Source: Streptomyces spiroverticillatus (lineage in GTDB: Bacteria; Actinomycetota; Actinomycetes; Streptomycetales; Streptomycetaceae). From it: DNA of 47,240 bases. Below are positions 24,730-33,800 of this stretch, in pieces. The translations under genes were made by a program, and so were the position numbers. Numbering within the stretch: the stretch's first letter is position 1; each line of letters starts with the position of its first letter. The notes under the pieces were generated by a model, which had not been told where the DNA came from, did not search any database, and saw only the letters and a list, made by a program, of their open reading frames with translations. Where the stretch lies: NCBI GenBank assembly GCA_014650415.1, contig BMUX01000010.1, forward strand, positions 311,703 to 358,942, written 5' to 3'.

Positions 24730-25688
24730 CGCATGCCTCCCGCGACGGTCGTGGTGGCCGGGGCGGCCGGGGCGGCCGGGTCCGGGGTTCGGGGAGTGTT
24801 GACGATCGACAAGTAGGCGTCCTCCAGGTCCGGTTCGGCGGGCTGGGCCGTCGCGAAGGGGGGCGCAGAGTCGGACAGCAGGCGGACGCGCACGCCGCCG
24901 TTCGTGCGGATCGTACGGGTGACCAGGTGGTGGTGCTGGAGCGCCGGTACGTCGGAGGGGGCGACCAGCACCTCCCAGGCCCGGCCGCGTACGTCGGCGA
25001 GCAACTCCTCCGGTGAGCCGCGGCGCAGCAGGCGGCCCCCGGCGACGACGGCGATGTCGGAGGCGACCGACTCCACGTCCGAGACGATGTGCGTGGAGAG
25101 CATCACCGCCCGGGTGGCGGACAAGTCGCTGAGCAGATTGCGGAAGCGCACGCGCTCCTCCGGGTCGAGGCCCGCGGTGGGCTCGTCCACGATGATCACG
25201 GAGGGGGCGGCGAGCAGCGCCTGCGCGATGCCGACCCGGCGGACCATTCCCCCGGAGTACGCGCCGAGCGGACGCTTCACCGCCTCGGTGAGGTTGACCA
25301 GTTCGAGGAGTTCGTCGATACGGGCCCGGGCCGAGCGCGCCGACAGGCCCTTGGCGGCGGCCAGGTAGGAGAGGAACTGCCGGGAGGTGAGGTTGGGGTA
25401 GACGCCGAAGTCCTGCGGGAGGTAGCCGAGTTCGCGGCGCAGCACGTCCGGCTTGGCCACCGCGTCTTCGCCCCGGAAGAGCACCCGGCCCTCGGTGGGG
25501 CGGGTCACGGTGGAGGCGATGCGCATCAGGGAGGACTTCCCGGCGCCGTTGGGGCCGAGGAGACCGAGCAGACCCGGTTCCATGCGCAGGGTCATCCGGT
25601 CGACGGCGCGCTTTCCGCCCCGGTAGACCTTGGTGATGTCGAGGAGGTCCAGTGCGGGGGGTGCGTCGGTGTGCGTCGGAGTGGTCAT
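24726..25688 (-). CDS. ABC transporter ATP-binding protein
   Basis: 320 residues: GLLGPNGAGKSSLMRI (Walker A), YSGGMVRRVGIAQALL (signature), SVIIVDEPTAGLDPE (Walker B and D-loop) and MLSTHIVSDVE (H-loop), followed by a C-terminal extension of about 90 residues. It energises the coupled permease. Start ATG at 25688 is favoured over GTG 25700, because the GAGGGGAG site lies too near the latter. The gene follows the lipoprotein gene with 8 bases between. Confidence 0.93.
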   Translation of the reverse strand: MTTPTHTDAPPALDLLDITKVYRGGKRAVDRMTLRMEPGLLGLLGPNGAGKSSLMRIASTVTRPTEGRVLFRGEDAVAKPDVLRRELGYLPQDFGVYPNLTSRQFLSYLAAAKGLSARSARARIDELLELVNLTEAVKRPLGAYSGGMVRRVGIAQALLAAPSVIIVDEPTAGLDPEERVRFRNLLSDLSATRAVMLSTHIVSDVESVASDIAVVAGGRLLRRGSPEELLADVRGRAWEVLVAPSDVPALQHHHLVTRTIRTNGGVRVRLLSDSAPPFATAQPAEPDLEDAYLSIVNTPRTPDPAAPAAPATTTVAGGMR

Positions 25689-25696
25689 GGTGGTCG

Positions 25697-26149
25697 TCAC
25701 TCCCCTCGGGTCTCGGAGTTACGGGGCTGGGGTGCGGCCGTGTCCTTCGGCGGCTTCGGTGGTTTCGGCGAGCCCTTGAGGTCCGTCGGCTTTCCGTTCC
25801 GCAGCACCTTCAGCCCCTTGGGCACCTCCACCCGGAACCGCACGTCGCAGTTGGCGAAACCCTCGCACTGCGCGACCAGATCCAGGGCGTCGCCCTTCAA
25901 CTCCCAACTGCTCTCCGGGTCCGAGCCCCAGCCGGTGTCGAACCAGCGCGTCACCTGGACGTCCTTGCGGTCGGTGGCGACCAGGTCGGTGGGACTGCCG
26001 TGCGACGTGACGTTCAGGGAGTCGCCCGCGACGGCGAACGTCTTCACCTCGGGCTCCGCCTCCTTGGCGGTGGCACAGCCGGTCAGCGCGAGCGCTGCGG
26101 CCGCGACCGCCAAGGAGGCCACGGTACGGGCGAGGGGGCGAGCGGGCAT
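25697..26149 (-). CDS. Putative lipoprotein of unknown function
   Basis: 150 residues. An N-terminal signal of type II ends in the lipobox LALTGC, so the mature protein should be lipid-anchored outside the membrane. Two further cysteines (AQCEGFANCDV) may form a disulfide. The C-terminus is Pro/Lys-rich. No family recognised. ATG at 26149 has GGAGAAG 3-5 bases upstream, better than TTG at 26161. Lying between the sensor kinase and the ABC genes, it may feed envelope information to the kinase or serve the transporter. Confidence 0.75.
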   Translation of the reverse strand: MPARPLARTVASLAVAAAALALTGCATAKEAEPEVKTFAVAGDSLNVTSHGSPTDLVATDRKDVQVTRWFDTGWGSDPESSWELKGDALDLVAQCEGFANCDVRFRVEVPKGLKVLRNGKPTDLKGSPKPPKPPKDTAAPQPRNSETRGE

Positions 26150-26289
26150 GGGCTTCTCCAAGCGGGGCGGGATGCGATCCGGCGGGGCGACTGCCTGCCG
26201 ACGGATCGAGAATCGCCGAACGCCCCTGCGGCCACATCTGCCATTCGGCAGAGATCGGCCGAGCAGTCGCCGGCCCCGTACCGCAGCCC

Positions 26290-27465
26290 CTACCTCGCTG
26301 CCTCCACCCTCTGCAGCAACGGCAGCGTTCCGCTCACCCGCCAGCCGTCCTCGTGCGGGCCCACCGTCAACTCCCCGCCCAGAGAAGCGAACCGGGCCGC
26401 CAGGCCGGACAGCCCCGTGCCCCCGCCCTGCCGCTCCCCGAGGCTCCCCCGGTCGCCGCCGCCGCTGTCGATGACCGCCACCCGCAGCAGCGACTCCTCG
26501 CGGCGCACGGTGACCCGTACCGCAGCCGCTCCCGACGCATGACGGCGTACGTTCGTCAGCGCCTCCAGGACCAGCGCGTACGCCGTCTCGTCGGTGTCCC
26601 GGTGCAGGGCGTCCACCAACTCCTCCTCCAGGTCGAGCGAGGTGGACACGGCGGCGGACGACCCGAAGCGCTCGACGAGGCCCGGCAGTCCGCCGAGCCC
26701 GTGCAGACGTTCCGGCAGGGCGGGCGGCACCGGCGCGCGAGGGTCCCGGGCAAGGGACTCAGCCTTGCGCAGGGCCGCCAGCGTCTCGTCCATCTGGTCC
26801 AGCGCGCGCAGCCCCGACTCCTCCAGGCGGGCCAGCAACTCCCCGTACTCCTCCGGGTCGTACGGCGTGGCGCGGGCCGCCTGCACCTCCATCACGATGC
26901 CGGTCAGTTCGTGGGCGACGTAATCGTGCAGCATCCGAGCCATGTGCAGCCGTTGCTCCCTGCGGGCGTCCAGCAGGGTGCGGCGGGTGCGCAGGTCGCC
27001 CAGGCGCAGCCGCAGCCCGAGGGCGAGCGCGCACAGCACCGGCAGCAGCGCGAGCACCACCATCATCACCGAGGCGCTGGCCTCCACCGCCGGGTTGCGC
27101 ACGGTGTACCGCAGCGGCAGCAGCAGGGTCGCCAGCGCGGCCACGGCGGCGGGCACCCCGCGCCCGGCCCCACTGCGCACCAGCCGCCCCGTCAGCACCA
27201 GCAGCGCCGTGAACTCCACCGGCAGCCAGAGGAGATTGAGGCCCTGCGCCCCCGAGTGGACGACGTCCGTCCCCAGCGAGAGCCCGAGCGCCACCCAGCC
27301 CGCAGCCAGCGCCGAGACCCGCCCCACCGGCCACGGCACCAGCACCGCCAGCACCGTGACCACCGCCGAAGCCGCGACCAGCACCGTCTCCGGCGTCCCG
27401 AACGGGACGGGCAGGCCGAGCAGTACGACGACCACCCCGCACAGGAACATCCGTATCCGCGTCAT
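26290..27465 (-). CDS. Sensor histidine kinase (HisKA_3 type)
   Basis: 391 residues. Five or six membrane helices fill residues 5-150 with hardly any external loop, then the HisKA_3 box ARMLHDYVAHEL with phospho-acceptor H180, the N box EALTNVRRHA, and GGGTGLSGLAARFASLGGEL (G boxes). This is the NarL-linked kinase class, normally paired with a LuxR-type response regulator, but none is adjacent. AGCCTA at 27502-27507 is a TAGGCT -10 on the minus strand, giving a leader of about 29 bases with GGAGAG before the ATG. Confidence 0.9.
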   Translation of the reverse strand: MTRIRMFLCGVVVVLLGLPVPFGTPETVLVAASAVVTVLAVLVPWPVGRVSALAAGWVALGLSLGTDVVHSGAQGLNLLWLPVEFTALLVLTGRLVRSGAGRGVPAAVAALATLLLPLRYTVRNPAVEASASVMMVVLALLPVLCALALGLRLRLGDLRTRRTLLDARREQRLHMARMLHDYVAHELTGIVMEVQAARATPYDPEEYGELLARLEESGLRALDQMDETLAALRKAESLARDPRAPVPPALPERLHGLGGLPGLVERFGSSAAVSTSLDLEEELVDALHRDTDETAYALVLEALTNVRRHASGAAAVRVTVRREESLLRVAVIDSGGGDRGSLGERQGGGTGLSGLAARFASLGGELTVGPHEDGWRVSGTLPLLQRVEAAR

Positions 27466-27501
27466 CGGCCGCTCTCCCCCGTACGAGTCCTCATGCCGGC
27501 C

Positions 27502-27507
27502 AGCCTA
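27502..27507 (-). promoter_or_regulatory. -10 element for the histidine kinase gene
   Basis: TAGGCT on the minus strand, a good match to the actinobacterial vegetative -10. The start would be near 27495, 29 bases before the ATG. No strong -35 seen. Confidence 0.4.
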
Positions 27508-27557
27508 AAGAGCCGGTCGGCCCGGAAAGCCGGTCGCCCCCTCGGCATACTCACCCT

Positions 27558-29567
27558 GTGATCACTGAAGACCCCCACCTCTGGCTCGAAGACGTCGAAG
27601 GCCCCGAAGCGCTCGCCTGGGTGCGCGAGCGCACCGCCGAGGCCGAGCAGGCACTCGGCACGCCCGGCCGCACCGCCCTGGCGAAGGAGCTCCGCGAGGT
27701 CCTGGACGACGCCCGGCGCATCCCCTACGTCACCCGCCGCGGCCCCCACCTCTACAACTTCCGCCGCGACGCCGATCACGTGCGCGGCATCTGGCGGCGC
27801 ACCACCCTCGACTCGTACCGCACCGACGAACCCGACTGGGAGACCCTCCTCGACATCGACGCCCTAGCCGAGGCGGAGGGCACCGACTGGGTCTGGGCGG
27901 GGGCGCCCGTGCGCCGCCCCGACTTCCGGCGCGCCCTGGTCCGGCTCTCCCCGTCCGGCTCGGACGCCGTGGTCGTGCGCGAATTCGACCTGGAGACGAA
28001 GGAGTTCGTGCCGGACGGCTTCCGGGTGCCGGAGGGCAAGACCCGGATCGGCTGGATCGACGACGACACCGTCTACCTCGGCGCGGACCTCGGCCCCGAC
28101 ACCCTCACCGCCTCCGGCTACCCGCGCACCGTACGCCGCTGGCGGCGCGGCACGCCCCTGGAGGCCGCCGAGCCGGTGCACGAGGTCGGTGCCGACGACC
28201 TCTCGGTGTCCGCCTGGCACGACCCGACCGAGGGGTACGCCCGCGACTTCCTGCACGTCCAGCGGGACTTCTGGAACTCCGACTCCCACGTGCTGGGCCA
28301 GGACGGGCAGTGGGTGCGCATCGACGTGCCGGGCGACGCCTCCTCGCACGTGCACCGCGAGTGGCTGGTGGTCGCCCCGAAGGCGGAGTGGCTGGGGCAG
28401 CCCGCCGGTTCACTGCTCGCCTTCGGCTTCGACGCGTTCCTGGCGGGCGGGCGCGAGCCGGTGGTGCTGTTCGCCCCGACGGAGCGGTCCGCGCTCGTCG
28501 GGTACTCGTGGACCCGGGACCACCTGATCCTGGAGACGATCACGGACGTGGCGACGAGCGTCGAGGTGCTCGAACCCGTCGCCGGGAACGGGCAGTGGAA
28601 GCGGCGGCCCCTCGCCGAAGTCCCGCCGCTGGCCTCCGCCGGCGTGGTCGCCACCGACGCCGAGTCCGACGAGTACTTCCTGGCGACCGACGGCTTCCTC
28701 CAGCCGCCGACCCTGCACCGGGGCGACACCACCGGCGGCACCGAGATCCTGAAGCAGGCACCGGCGCTCTTCGACACCGCAGGTCTGGTCGTACGGCAGT
28801 TCTTCGCGGTGTCCGACGACGGCACCCGCGTCCCGTACTTCGTCACCGGACCCGACCACGACGACCCCGCCCCCACTCTCCTGCACGGATACGGCGGTTT
28901 CGAGCACACCCTCCTCCCCGGCTACAGCGCCCTGCACGGCCGCGGCTGGCTCGCACGCGGCGGCCGGTACGTCCTCGCGGGCATCCGGGGCGGCGGCGAG
29001 TACGGCCCCGACTGGCACAAGGCGGCCCTGAAGGCCGACCGGCCGCGCGCCTTCGAGGACTTCGCCGCCGTGGCCCGCGACCTCGTCGCACGCGGCCTGA
29101 CCACCCCGGAGCAACTCGCCGTCGACGGCCGCAGCAACGGCGGGCTGCTCACCGGGGCGATGCTCGCCCGCTACCCGGACCTGTTCGGCGCGTGCGTCAT
29201 CGGCTGGCCGCTGCTCGACATGCTGCGCTTCCACAAGCTCCTCGCGGGCGCGTCCTGGACGGCCGAGTACGGCGACCCGGACGACCCGGCGGACCGGCCG
29301 CACCTGGAGGCGATCTCCCCGTACCACGGCTTCCGCGCCGACCGCACGTACCCGCCGGTGCTGCTGCTCACCTCCACCAGCGACGACCGCGTCCACCCGG
29401 GCCACGCCCGCAAGGCGGCGGCGCGGCTGCGCGAGCAGGGGCACGAGGTGCACTTCCACGAGACCTCGGGCGGCGGGCACGCGGGCGCGAACGACAACGC
29501 GCAGGTCGCCGACGTGTACGCGCTGAAGTACACGTTCCTGTGGCGGACGCTCGCAGGAGAGGGGTAG
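27558..29567 (+). CDS. Prolyl oligopeptidase family serine peptidase (S9)
   Basis: 669 residues: a beta-propeller (about 60-400) followed by an alpha/beta hydrolase domain. The catalytic serine is in DGRSNGG (about 525), Asp in TSDDRVHPGH (about 608) and His in GGGHAGAND (about 641), as in S9A prolyl oligopeptidases. It cuts short proline-containing peptides, here in the cytoplasm since no signal peptide is present. GTG at 27558 has no ribosome site; CATACT at 27545-27550 suggests a leaderless transcript. A strong hairpin follows. Confidence 0.92.
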   Translation: MITEDPHLWLEDVEGPEALAWVRERTAEAEQALGTPGRTALAKELREVLDDARRIPYVTRRGPHLYNFRRDADHVRGIWRRTTLDSYRTDEPDWETLLDIDALAEAEGTDWVWAGAPVRRPDFRRALVRLSPSGSDAVVVREFDLETKEFVPDGFRVPEGKTRIGWIDDDTVYLGADLGPDTLTASGYPRTVRRWRRGTPLEAAEPVHEVGADDLSVSAWHDPTEGYARDFLHVQRDFWNSDSHVLGQDGQWVRIDVPGDASSHVHREWLVVAPKAEWLGQPAGSLLAFGFDAFLAGGREPVVLFAPTERSALVGYSWTRDHLILETITDVATSVEVLEPVAGNGQWKRRPLAEVPPLASAGVVATDAESDEYFLATDGFLQPPTLHRGDTTGGTEILKQAPALFDTAGLVVRQFFAVSDDGTRVPYFVTGPDHDDPAPTLLHGYGGFEHTLLPGYSALHGRGWLARGGRYVLAGIRGGGEYGPDWHKAALKADRPRAFEDFAAVARDLVARGLTTPEQLAVDGRSNGGLLTGAMLARYPDLFGACVIGWPLLDMLRFHKLLAGASWTAEYGDPDDPADRPHLEAISPYHGFRADRTYPPVLLLTSTSDDRVHPGHARKAAARLREQGHEVHFHETSGGGHAGANDNAQVADVYALKYTFLWRTLAGEG

Positions 29568-29577
29568 ACCGGGGCAC

Positions 29578-29606
29578 GGGCCGGGGGACGCTCCTACCCC
29601 CGGCCC
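29578..29606 (+). terminator. Hairpin after the prolyl oligopeptidase gene
   Basis: GGGCCGGGGG, loop of 9, CCCCCGGCCC: a perfect 10-base stem starting 10 bases after the stop. No U tract follows. Confidence 0.7.
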
Positions 29607-29617
29607 GCCCGCCCACT

Positions 29618-29661
29618 CCATGACGTCGATCATGGGAAAGAAGCGCAGGTCGGCCTAGTGT
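29618..29661 (+). promoter_or_regulatory. Palindrome and leaderless promoter of the HAD phosphatase
   Basis: CCATGA-N6-TCATGG (29618-29635) is a perfect 6-base dyad. TAGTGT (29656-29661) reads as a -10 ending 8 bases before the GTG at 29670, suggesting a leaderless transcript. The dyad sits at about -52 to -35 and could bind an activator or repressor. It does not resemble the PHO box. Confidence 0.4.
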
Positions 29662-29669
29662 GACCCGCC

Positions 29670-30770
29670 GTGACGACACCCCCCACGAAGCGCAAGAAGC
29701 CCCTCCTCCTCACCGCCGCTGCCGCCCTCACCGCCGCCGTGTTCGCCACCGGCGCCCTCTGGCCGGACACCTCCGCCCCCGCCGGGGACACCACCCAGCA
29801 GCGCGCCGTCGCCGCCGAACTGAAGCACTGGCCCGCGCCCGAGGCGAAGAGGCTCGGCAAGCTCATCGCCGCCCAGGAGCACAAGGGCGCCTACGCGGTC
29901 TTCGACGCCGACAACACCACGTACCAGAACGACCTCGAGGAATCCCTCCTCCCCTTCCTGGAGATGAAGGGCGTCCTCACCCGCGACACCATGGACCCCT
30001 CCCTGAAGATCGTCCCCTTCAAGGACACGGCCGGCCACAAGGAGACCCTCGCCGAGTACTACGCCCGGCTCTGCGAGATCGACGACCAGGTCTCCTACCC
30101 GTGGGCCGCCCAGATCTTCTCCGGCTTCACGCTGAAGCAGCTCAAGGGGTACGTCGACGAACTCCTCGCGTACGAAGGACCGTTGCCCGGCGGCGTCAAG
30201 CCCCCGAAGTTCTCGCCCGGCATGCAGGAGCTGTACCGCAGCCTCAGCAAGCACGGCATCACGGTGTACGTCGTCAGCGCCGCCCACGAGGACCTCGTCC
30301 GCATGGTCCTCGCCGACCCGAAGCACGGCTACGCGGTCAAGCCCGAGAACGTCCTCGGCGTCTCGACCCTCCTCAAGGACCGCCGCACCGGCCAGATCAC
30401 CAGCTCCCGGAAGGAGATCGCCGCCGGACGCTTCGACCAGAACAGGATCAACTCCTACGAGCTGACGCCGACCCTGTGGGCCCCCGCCACCTGGTACGAG
30501 GGCAAGCCCGCCGCGATCAGCACCTACATCGACCCCTGGCGGGGGCCCGTCCTGGCCGCCGGGGACACCCCCAAGAGCGACGGCCCCATGCTGCTGCGCT
30601 CGACCGACGTGGCCAAGGGCGGCCTGCGCGTGTGGGTCAACCGCAAGGACACGTACATGAAGGAGCTGAACGGCATGAAGGCCGCAGGCGTGAAGCGGCA
30701 GAAGGAACTCGGCCAGCGGCCCACCGCCGACCGGAACTGGCTGACGGTCACCCCGCAGCAGATCGGTTGA
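29670..30770 (+). CDS. Secreted HAD-family phosphatase, phosphorylcholine-phosphatase-like
   Basis: 366 residues with a signal peptide (KRKK followed by a hydrophobic core at about 11-30). HAD motif I FDADNTTYQND (D79, D81), motif II VVSAAHED, and the late acidic motif AAGDTPKSDGPML are present. A large cap lies between motifs I and II. The DxDNT form is that of the PHOSPHO/phosphorylcholine phosphatase branch of HAD enzymes, so an extracellular role in releasing phosphate from organic esters is likely. It is the second secreted HAD enzyme in the window but of a different subfamily. GTG start at 29670, leaderless. Confidence 0.82.
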   Translation: MTTPPTKRKKPLLLTAAAALTAAVFATGALWPDTSAPAGDTTQQRAVAAELKHWPAPEAKRLGKLIAAQEHKGAYAVFDADNTTYQNDLEESLLPFLEMKGVLTRDTMDPSLKIVPFKDTAGHKETLAEYYARLCEIDDQVSYPWAAQIFSGFTLKQLKGYVDELLAYEGPLPGGVKPPKFSPGMQELYRSLSKHGITVYVVSAAHEDLVRMVLADPKHGYAVKPENVLGVSTLLKDRRTGQITSSRKEIAAGRFDQNRINSYELTPTLWAPATWYEGKPAAISTYIDPWRGPVLAAGDTPKSDGPMLLRSTDVAKGGLRVWVNRKDTYMKELNGMKAAGVKRQKELGQRPTADRNWLTVTPQQIG

Positions 30771-30803
30771 GCCACAACCACGCTGTGCGGACGGCGACTT
30801 GAC

Positions 30804-30809
30804 TACCCT
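30804..30809 (+). promoter_or_regulatory. -10 element of the AfsR-like regulator
   Basis: TACCCT ends 6 bases before the ATG at 30816, and no ribosome site is visible, consistent with a leaderless transcript. Confidence 0.4.
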
Positions 30810-30815
30810 GCACGG

Positions 30816-33800
30816 ATGACCGTCGAGCTGACCCTCCTGCCGCACGTCGCCTGCCGGGGCGAGGAGGTCACCGCGCCCCGGCTGCGTGACCTGCTCGCCC
30901 TGCTCGCGAGCGACCTGCACGCCGGCTGCGGCACCGAACGACTCGTCCGAGGGCTCTGGCGGGAAGGGAAGCTGCCCGAGCGGCCGGCCAAGGCCGTGCA
31001 GGTGCTCGTGTCCCGGGCCAGGACGAAGTGGGGAGCCGACCTCCTGGTCAGCACCCCCACCGGCTACCGGCTCGCCCTCGCCGAGGAGCAGATCGACAGC
31101 TCCGCGCTCCTGCTGTACGCCGTCGAGTGCGCCCGGCAGGTCCGGGCCGGTGACCACCCGGCCGCACTGGCCGCCGCCGAGGCCGGGCTCGCGCTGTGGG
31201 AGGGCGGTCCCCGGACCGGTTCCGGCGACCCGGTGTCCGCCCTGCGCGCCGCCCGCGCCCCCGTCCGGGAGGTGCTCGTACGGGACCGGGCGCTGGCCCT
31301 CGCCCGGCTCGGGCGGCACGCGGAGGCGGCCGGAGCCCTCGCGGAACTGGCGGGCCGCAGACCCCGCGACGAGGAGGTGCTCGCCGCGATCCTGCGCGGG
31401 GAGGCCGCCACGGCGGGCCCCTCCGCCGCGCTGGCCCGGTACGAGACGTACCGCCGCACCCTGCGCGACACGCTGGGCACCGAGCCGGGTGCCCAACTCC
31501 GACACGTACAGCGGGAGTTGCTGCACGACGAACCCCCGGTGGTCCGGCACGGCGTGCCGCACGAGCCGAATCCCCTGCTGGGACGCGACGCGGACCTGGC
31601 AGCCGTGCGGGACCTGCTGCGGGACTCCCGGTGCGTCACCGTCGTCGGACCCGGCGGGCTCGGCAAGACCCGGCTCGCGCACGCGGCGAGCCGCGCCGCC
31701 GTGCAGCCCGTGGTGCACTTCGTCCCGCTCGCCGCCGTCACCGCCGACGCGGACGTGCCCGGGCAGGTGGCCTCCGCACTCGGCGCGGGCGACACCCGCC
31801 AGCGGCAGGGCCCCACGGACCCCCTCTCCGGCATCCTCGCCACCCTCGGCCCCGGCCCCGCACTGCTCGTGCTCGACAACTGCGAACAGGTCGTCGCAGG
31901 GGTGGCCGACCTCGTGCACGCCCTGGTCTCCGCCTCGCGCGAGCTGCGGGTGCTCGCCACCGGACGGGCACCGCTCGGCCTCACCTCCGAGGCCGTCTAC
32001 GCGCTGCCCGCACTGGGACTCGACACGGCCGTCGAACTGTTCGGGCAGCGTGCGCGGGCGGCCAGGCCGGGCGTCGCACTGCCGCCGGACCAGGTCACCG
32101 GGCTGTGCCGCCGCCTCGACGGACTGCCGCTCGCCGTGGAACTGGCCGCCGCCCGGGTCAGGGCACTGTCCGTACAGGAGATCGCGCAACGCCTGAACGA
32201 CCGGTTCGCCCTGCTGCGGGGCGGCGCGAGGGACACCCCCGAACGGCACCGCACCCTGCACGCCGTCGTCGAGTGGAGCTGGAACCTGCTGGGCGAGGAG
32301 GAACGGGCCGCGATGCGGACGCTGTCCGTGTTCCCCGGCGGGTTCACGGGCGAGGCGGCCGGGCGGGCGCTCGACGTGGACCCGCTGCGGCTGCTGGAGC
32401 AGTTGGCGGGCCAGTCGCTGCTCACCGCCGCCGACACGCCCGGCGGGGTGCGGTTCACGATGCTGGAGACGGTACGGGAGTTCAGTGCGGCCCGACGTGC
32501 GGAGGCGGGCGGCGACGAGGAGGCCGTCGGCCGGTTCCTCGGGTGGGCGCGGGAGTTCGGGGTGGCGCACCACGACGTGCTCTTCGGGTCGGACGTCCGG
32601 GCCTCCTGGGACCTGATCCGGGCCGAGCAGGACAACCTCGTGGCGGCGCTGCGGCACGCGCTCGCCCGCGAGGACGGGCCCGCCGTCGCCGCGCTCACCG
32701 CCGTGCTCGCCGCGCTGTGGTCGACCGACGCCAACTATCCCCGGCTGGCCGCCCTCGCCGCCGAGACCGGCCCGCCGCTGTCGCACTACCGGCCGGAGCC
32801 GGAGTACGTCGAGGTGGCGAGGGCCGCCGCCGTCCTGTGCACGGTGGGCCTGTTCATGGGCTTCGGCCCCCATCTCGTACGCCATCTGGTGACGCTGCGC
32901 AGGCTGCCGCCCGCACCGCCGGACAGCCTGCTGCGGGCCGTCGCGGTCGTGCTCGGCGCCGTACCCGAAACACGTCCGCCCGGTCACGAGGTGCTGCACG
33001 CCCTGTGCGCCGACCCGAATCCGCTGGTCGCGGGGATCGCCGAGTGCGTTGCCACGTACGTCTGGGAGTACGCCAACGACACGGGCCGGGCGCTCGCCTC
33101 GGCGCGCCGGGCGATCGACGCGCTGGCCGGGGTCGACAACCCTTCGCTGCGGCTCATGTGCCACTCCCGGCACAGCGAGCTGTGCCTCCAGGCGGGCGAC
33201 GGGGAGACCGCGTACGCGCACCTGCGGGCGGCACTGGCGGAGCTGTCGCGGCTCGGCAACGAGGACGACTACATCGGCATCCAGCAGGGACTGGCGCTGG
33301 CCTGCCTCCAGCGCGGCGACTGGAACGAGGCCGCGCACTGGCTGGGGCGGGCGGAGGGCGGCCGGGCCCGGGACTCCTTCTACAGCCCCGACACGGGCGT
33401 ACGCGCCGAGATCGCACTGGCCGAGAGGCGGACCGAGGAGGGGCTGCGACTGTGGCGCAGGGCGGTGGAGCGGCTGGCGGAGACGGGGGCGGGGGCGCGG
33501 ACGGCGGAGCTCACCGGGTCGCGGACGGGGGAGCTCACGGAGTCGCGGACGGGGGAGCTCACGGGGGCGAATCCGAGGCCTGACCCGGGGGCCGGATCGC
33601 TGTACGTCGGCGGAGCGCACTGGGCCGACCCGTGGGCGCTCCAGATCCAGGCGGCCGCCGTGGCGGCGCACGCCCATGCGGGCCGTTCCGGTGAAGTCGC
33701 CGTTCCCGCGGCCCGGTTGGGGGAACGGCTGCGGTTACTGCTCGACGATCCGTCCCGCTCGCCGCTGGAGCTGCGGTCCTGCGGGACGGTGCTGCACGCG

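Noticed and set aside
29655..33677. 1340-codon open frame on the minus strand
   Set aside because: It is antisense to the HAD phosphatase and AfsR-like genes. Its protein is Gly/Arg/Val-rich without domain patterns, a normal by-product of high-GC coding DNA.
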